NCBI GenBank assembly: GCA_003452275.1
Contig: DMIT01000098.1
Coordinates: forward strand, 1,838 to 8,244
Reading direction: 5' to 3'
DNA length: 6,407 nucleotides
Source of the DNA: Rhodospirillaceae bacterium
Lineage (GTDB): Bacteria; Pseudomonadota; Alphaproteobacteria; Micavibrionales; Micavibrionaceae
A model generated the notes under the pieces. That model worked only from the letters and a program-made list of their open reading frames with translations, had not been told where the DNA came from and did no database searches. Made by a program: the position numbers and the translations under genes. Position 1 is the stretch's first letter. Each line of letters starts with the position of its first letter. Of this stretch, positions 5,788-6,407 are shown piece by piece.

Positions 5788-6407
5788 TTTAAAATCTATT
5801 CCTGCTCTGGGACGGGAAGATTTTTTCGTGAGTTCTTGTAACAAATTCGCCGTTCACTGGATTGAAAAATGGCCGACAGGATGGCTGCCGTTTCCTGCTC
5901 TCCTTCTTTACGGGGAGCGCGGGTCGGGAAAATCACATTTGGCCGAGGTCTGGAGAAAACGCGCTCATGCCGACTTTCTATCAGCCGAAGAATTTATAGC
6001 TTTATCCAAAGATGATCTTTTGTCCAGAACGGAAAATATGGTGATTGACCGTATAGATATTCTGGTCGGCAAAAGGGAACAGGAAGAAAAATTATTTCAT
6101 CTTTATAATCATTGCCAACAGAATCGGCTCTTTTTTTTGGCTCTTTCGCGGGTATCCCCTGAAAATCAGTCATTTGAAATCAAAGATCTGGCCTCCCGTT
6201 TACGGGCGGCACCGAATGCCGAGATTGCGGCCCCTGATGATGATTTGCTTTTCAAGGTTCTGGCAAAACGCTTTCACGATCAGGGGTACATCGTGGCGGA
6301 ACCGGCCTTATCATATGCGGTCACCCGTATGGAGAGGTCATGGGAAGCGCTCGATCATCTGGTGAATGATGCGATCAAGCTGGCCACGGCTCAGAAAAAA
6401 CAGGTCA
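5762..6407 (+). CDS. hdaA: HdaA-like DnaA-family regulator of replication initiation, apparent ATC start, 3' end beyond window
   Basis: Cytosolic AAA+ protein of the Hda/HdaA family, which with the DNA-loaded sliding clamp stimulates ATP hydrolysis by DnaA and prevents re-initiation. The visible 215 residues show QLPLDL (5-10), the N-terminal clamp-binding motif of the family, then PALGREDFFV (14-23). Walker A GERGSGKS is at 51-58 and the Walker B region MVIDRID at 93-99, with Asp96 but Arg in place of a second acidic residue. The sensor 1 region is LFFLALSR (123-130), the box VII Arg146 lies in DLASRL, and the sensor 2 region is RMERSW (189-194). Compared with E. coli Hda only about 10-20 C-terminal residues should be missing. 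The frame opens after a stop at 5732-5734, has no ATG, GTG or TTG before GTG 5828, and a 5828 start would delete the clamp motif. ATC 5762, nine bases after AGGAGG, is therefore the best start and overlaps the AI-2E gene by 26 bases. In alphaproteobacteria ppk often follows; that is not visible here. Confidence 0.92.
   Translation, partial: MKAQQLPLDLKSIPALGREDFFVSSCNKFAVHWIEKWPTGWLPFPALLLYGERGSGKSHLAEVWRKRAHADFLSAEEFIALSKDDLLSRTENMVIDRIDILVGKREQEEKLFHLYNHCQQNRLFFLALSRVSPENQSFEIKDLASRLRAAPNAEIAAPDDDLLFKVLAKRFHDQGYIVAEPALSYAVTRMERSWEALDHLVNDAIKLATAQKKQV

Noticed and set aside
5735..5830. Programmed frameshift producing an AI-2E/HdaA fusion
   Set aside because: No slippery heptamer with a following structure was seen, the transporter frame ends normally, and the strong AGGAGG site argues for independent initiation.
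5828..6407. GTG 5828 as the hdaA start
   Set aside because: It would remove the clamp-binding QLPLDL and GRED segment of the family and has no Shine-Dalgarno nearby, while AGGAGG lies 75 bases upstream.

Overview
The window looks like a stretch of chromosome from an alphaproteobacterium of moderate to low GC. This is an inference from gene content and order: purN and purM lie on one strand, and a DUF2066 protein, an AI-2E (PerM-type) membrane protein and an HdaA-like DnaA-family protein lie divergently on the other. I recall a similar purN/purM/DUF2066/hda/perM cluster in gammaproteobacteria such as Pseudomonas, so the block seems to be old core context and not an accessory island. I see no mobile element, tRNA, rRNA or CRISPR array.

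Layout: on the minus strand, positions 1-1487 hold the N-terminal 495 residues of a membrane sensor histidine kinase. It has a signal peptide, a periplasmic DISMED2-like domain, seven membrane helices, a coiled coil and the start of a HisKA domain with its phosphoacceptor His, and is cut off by the window edge. Ninety-two bases separate it from purN (1580-2185), which overlaps purM (2173-3237) by 13 bases. The purNM pair carries out two steps of de novo purine synthesis. A short divergent control region (3238-3300) follows. On the plus strand come an exported DUF2066 protein (3301-4632), an AI-2E family membrane protein (4666-5787) and hdaA (5762 to the window end, lacking roughly the last 10-20 residues). 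These three are closely spaced or overlapping and are probably one operon.

The most unusual observation is the start of hdaA. The HdaA reading frame, including the N-terminal QLPLDL sliding-clamp-binding motif, has no ATG, GTG or TTG at its 5' end. A perfect AGGAGG Shine-Dalgarno at 5747-5752 sits nine bases before an in-frame ATC codon at 5762. This suggests a non-canonical AUC start inside the last codons of the upstream transporter gene, which could keep the level of this replication-initiation regulator low or tie it to upstream translation. A sequencing error at the start codon is the main alternative. The rest of the window is conventional core metabolism, and I do not see a wholly new multi-gene system.
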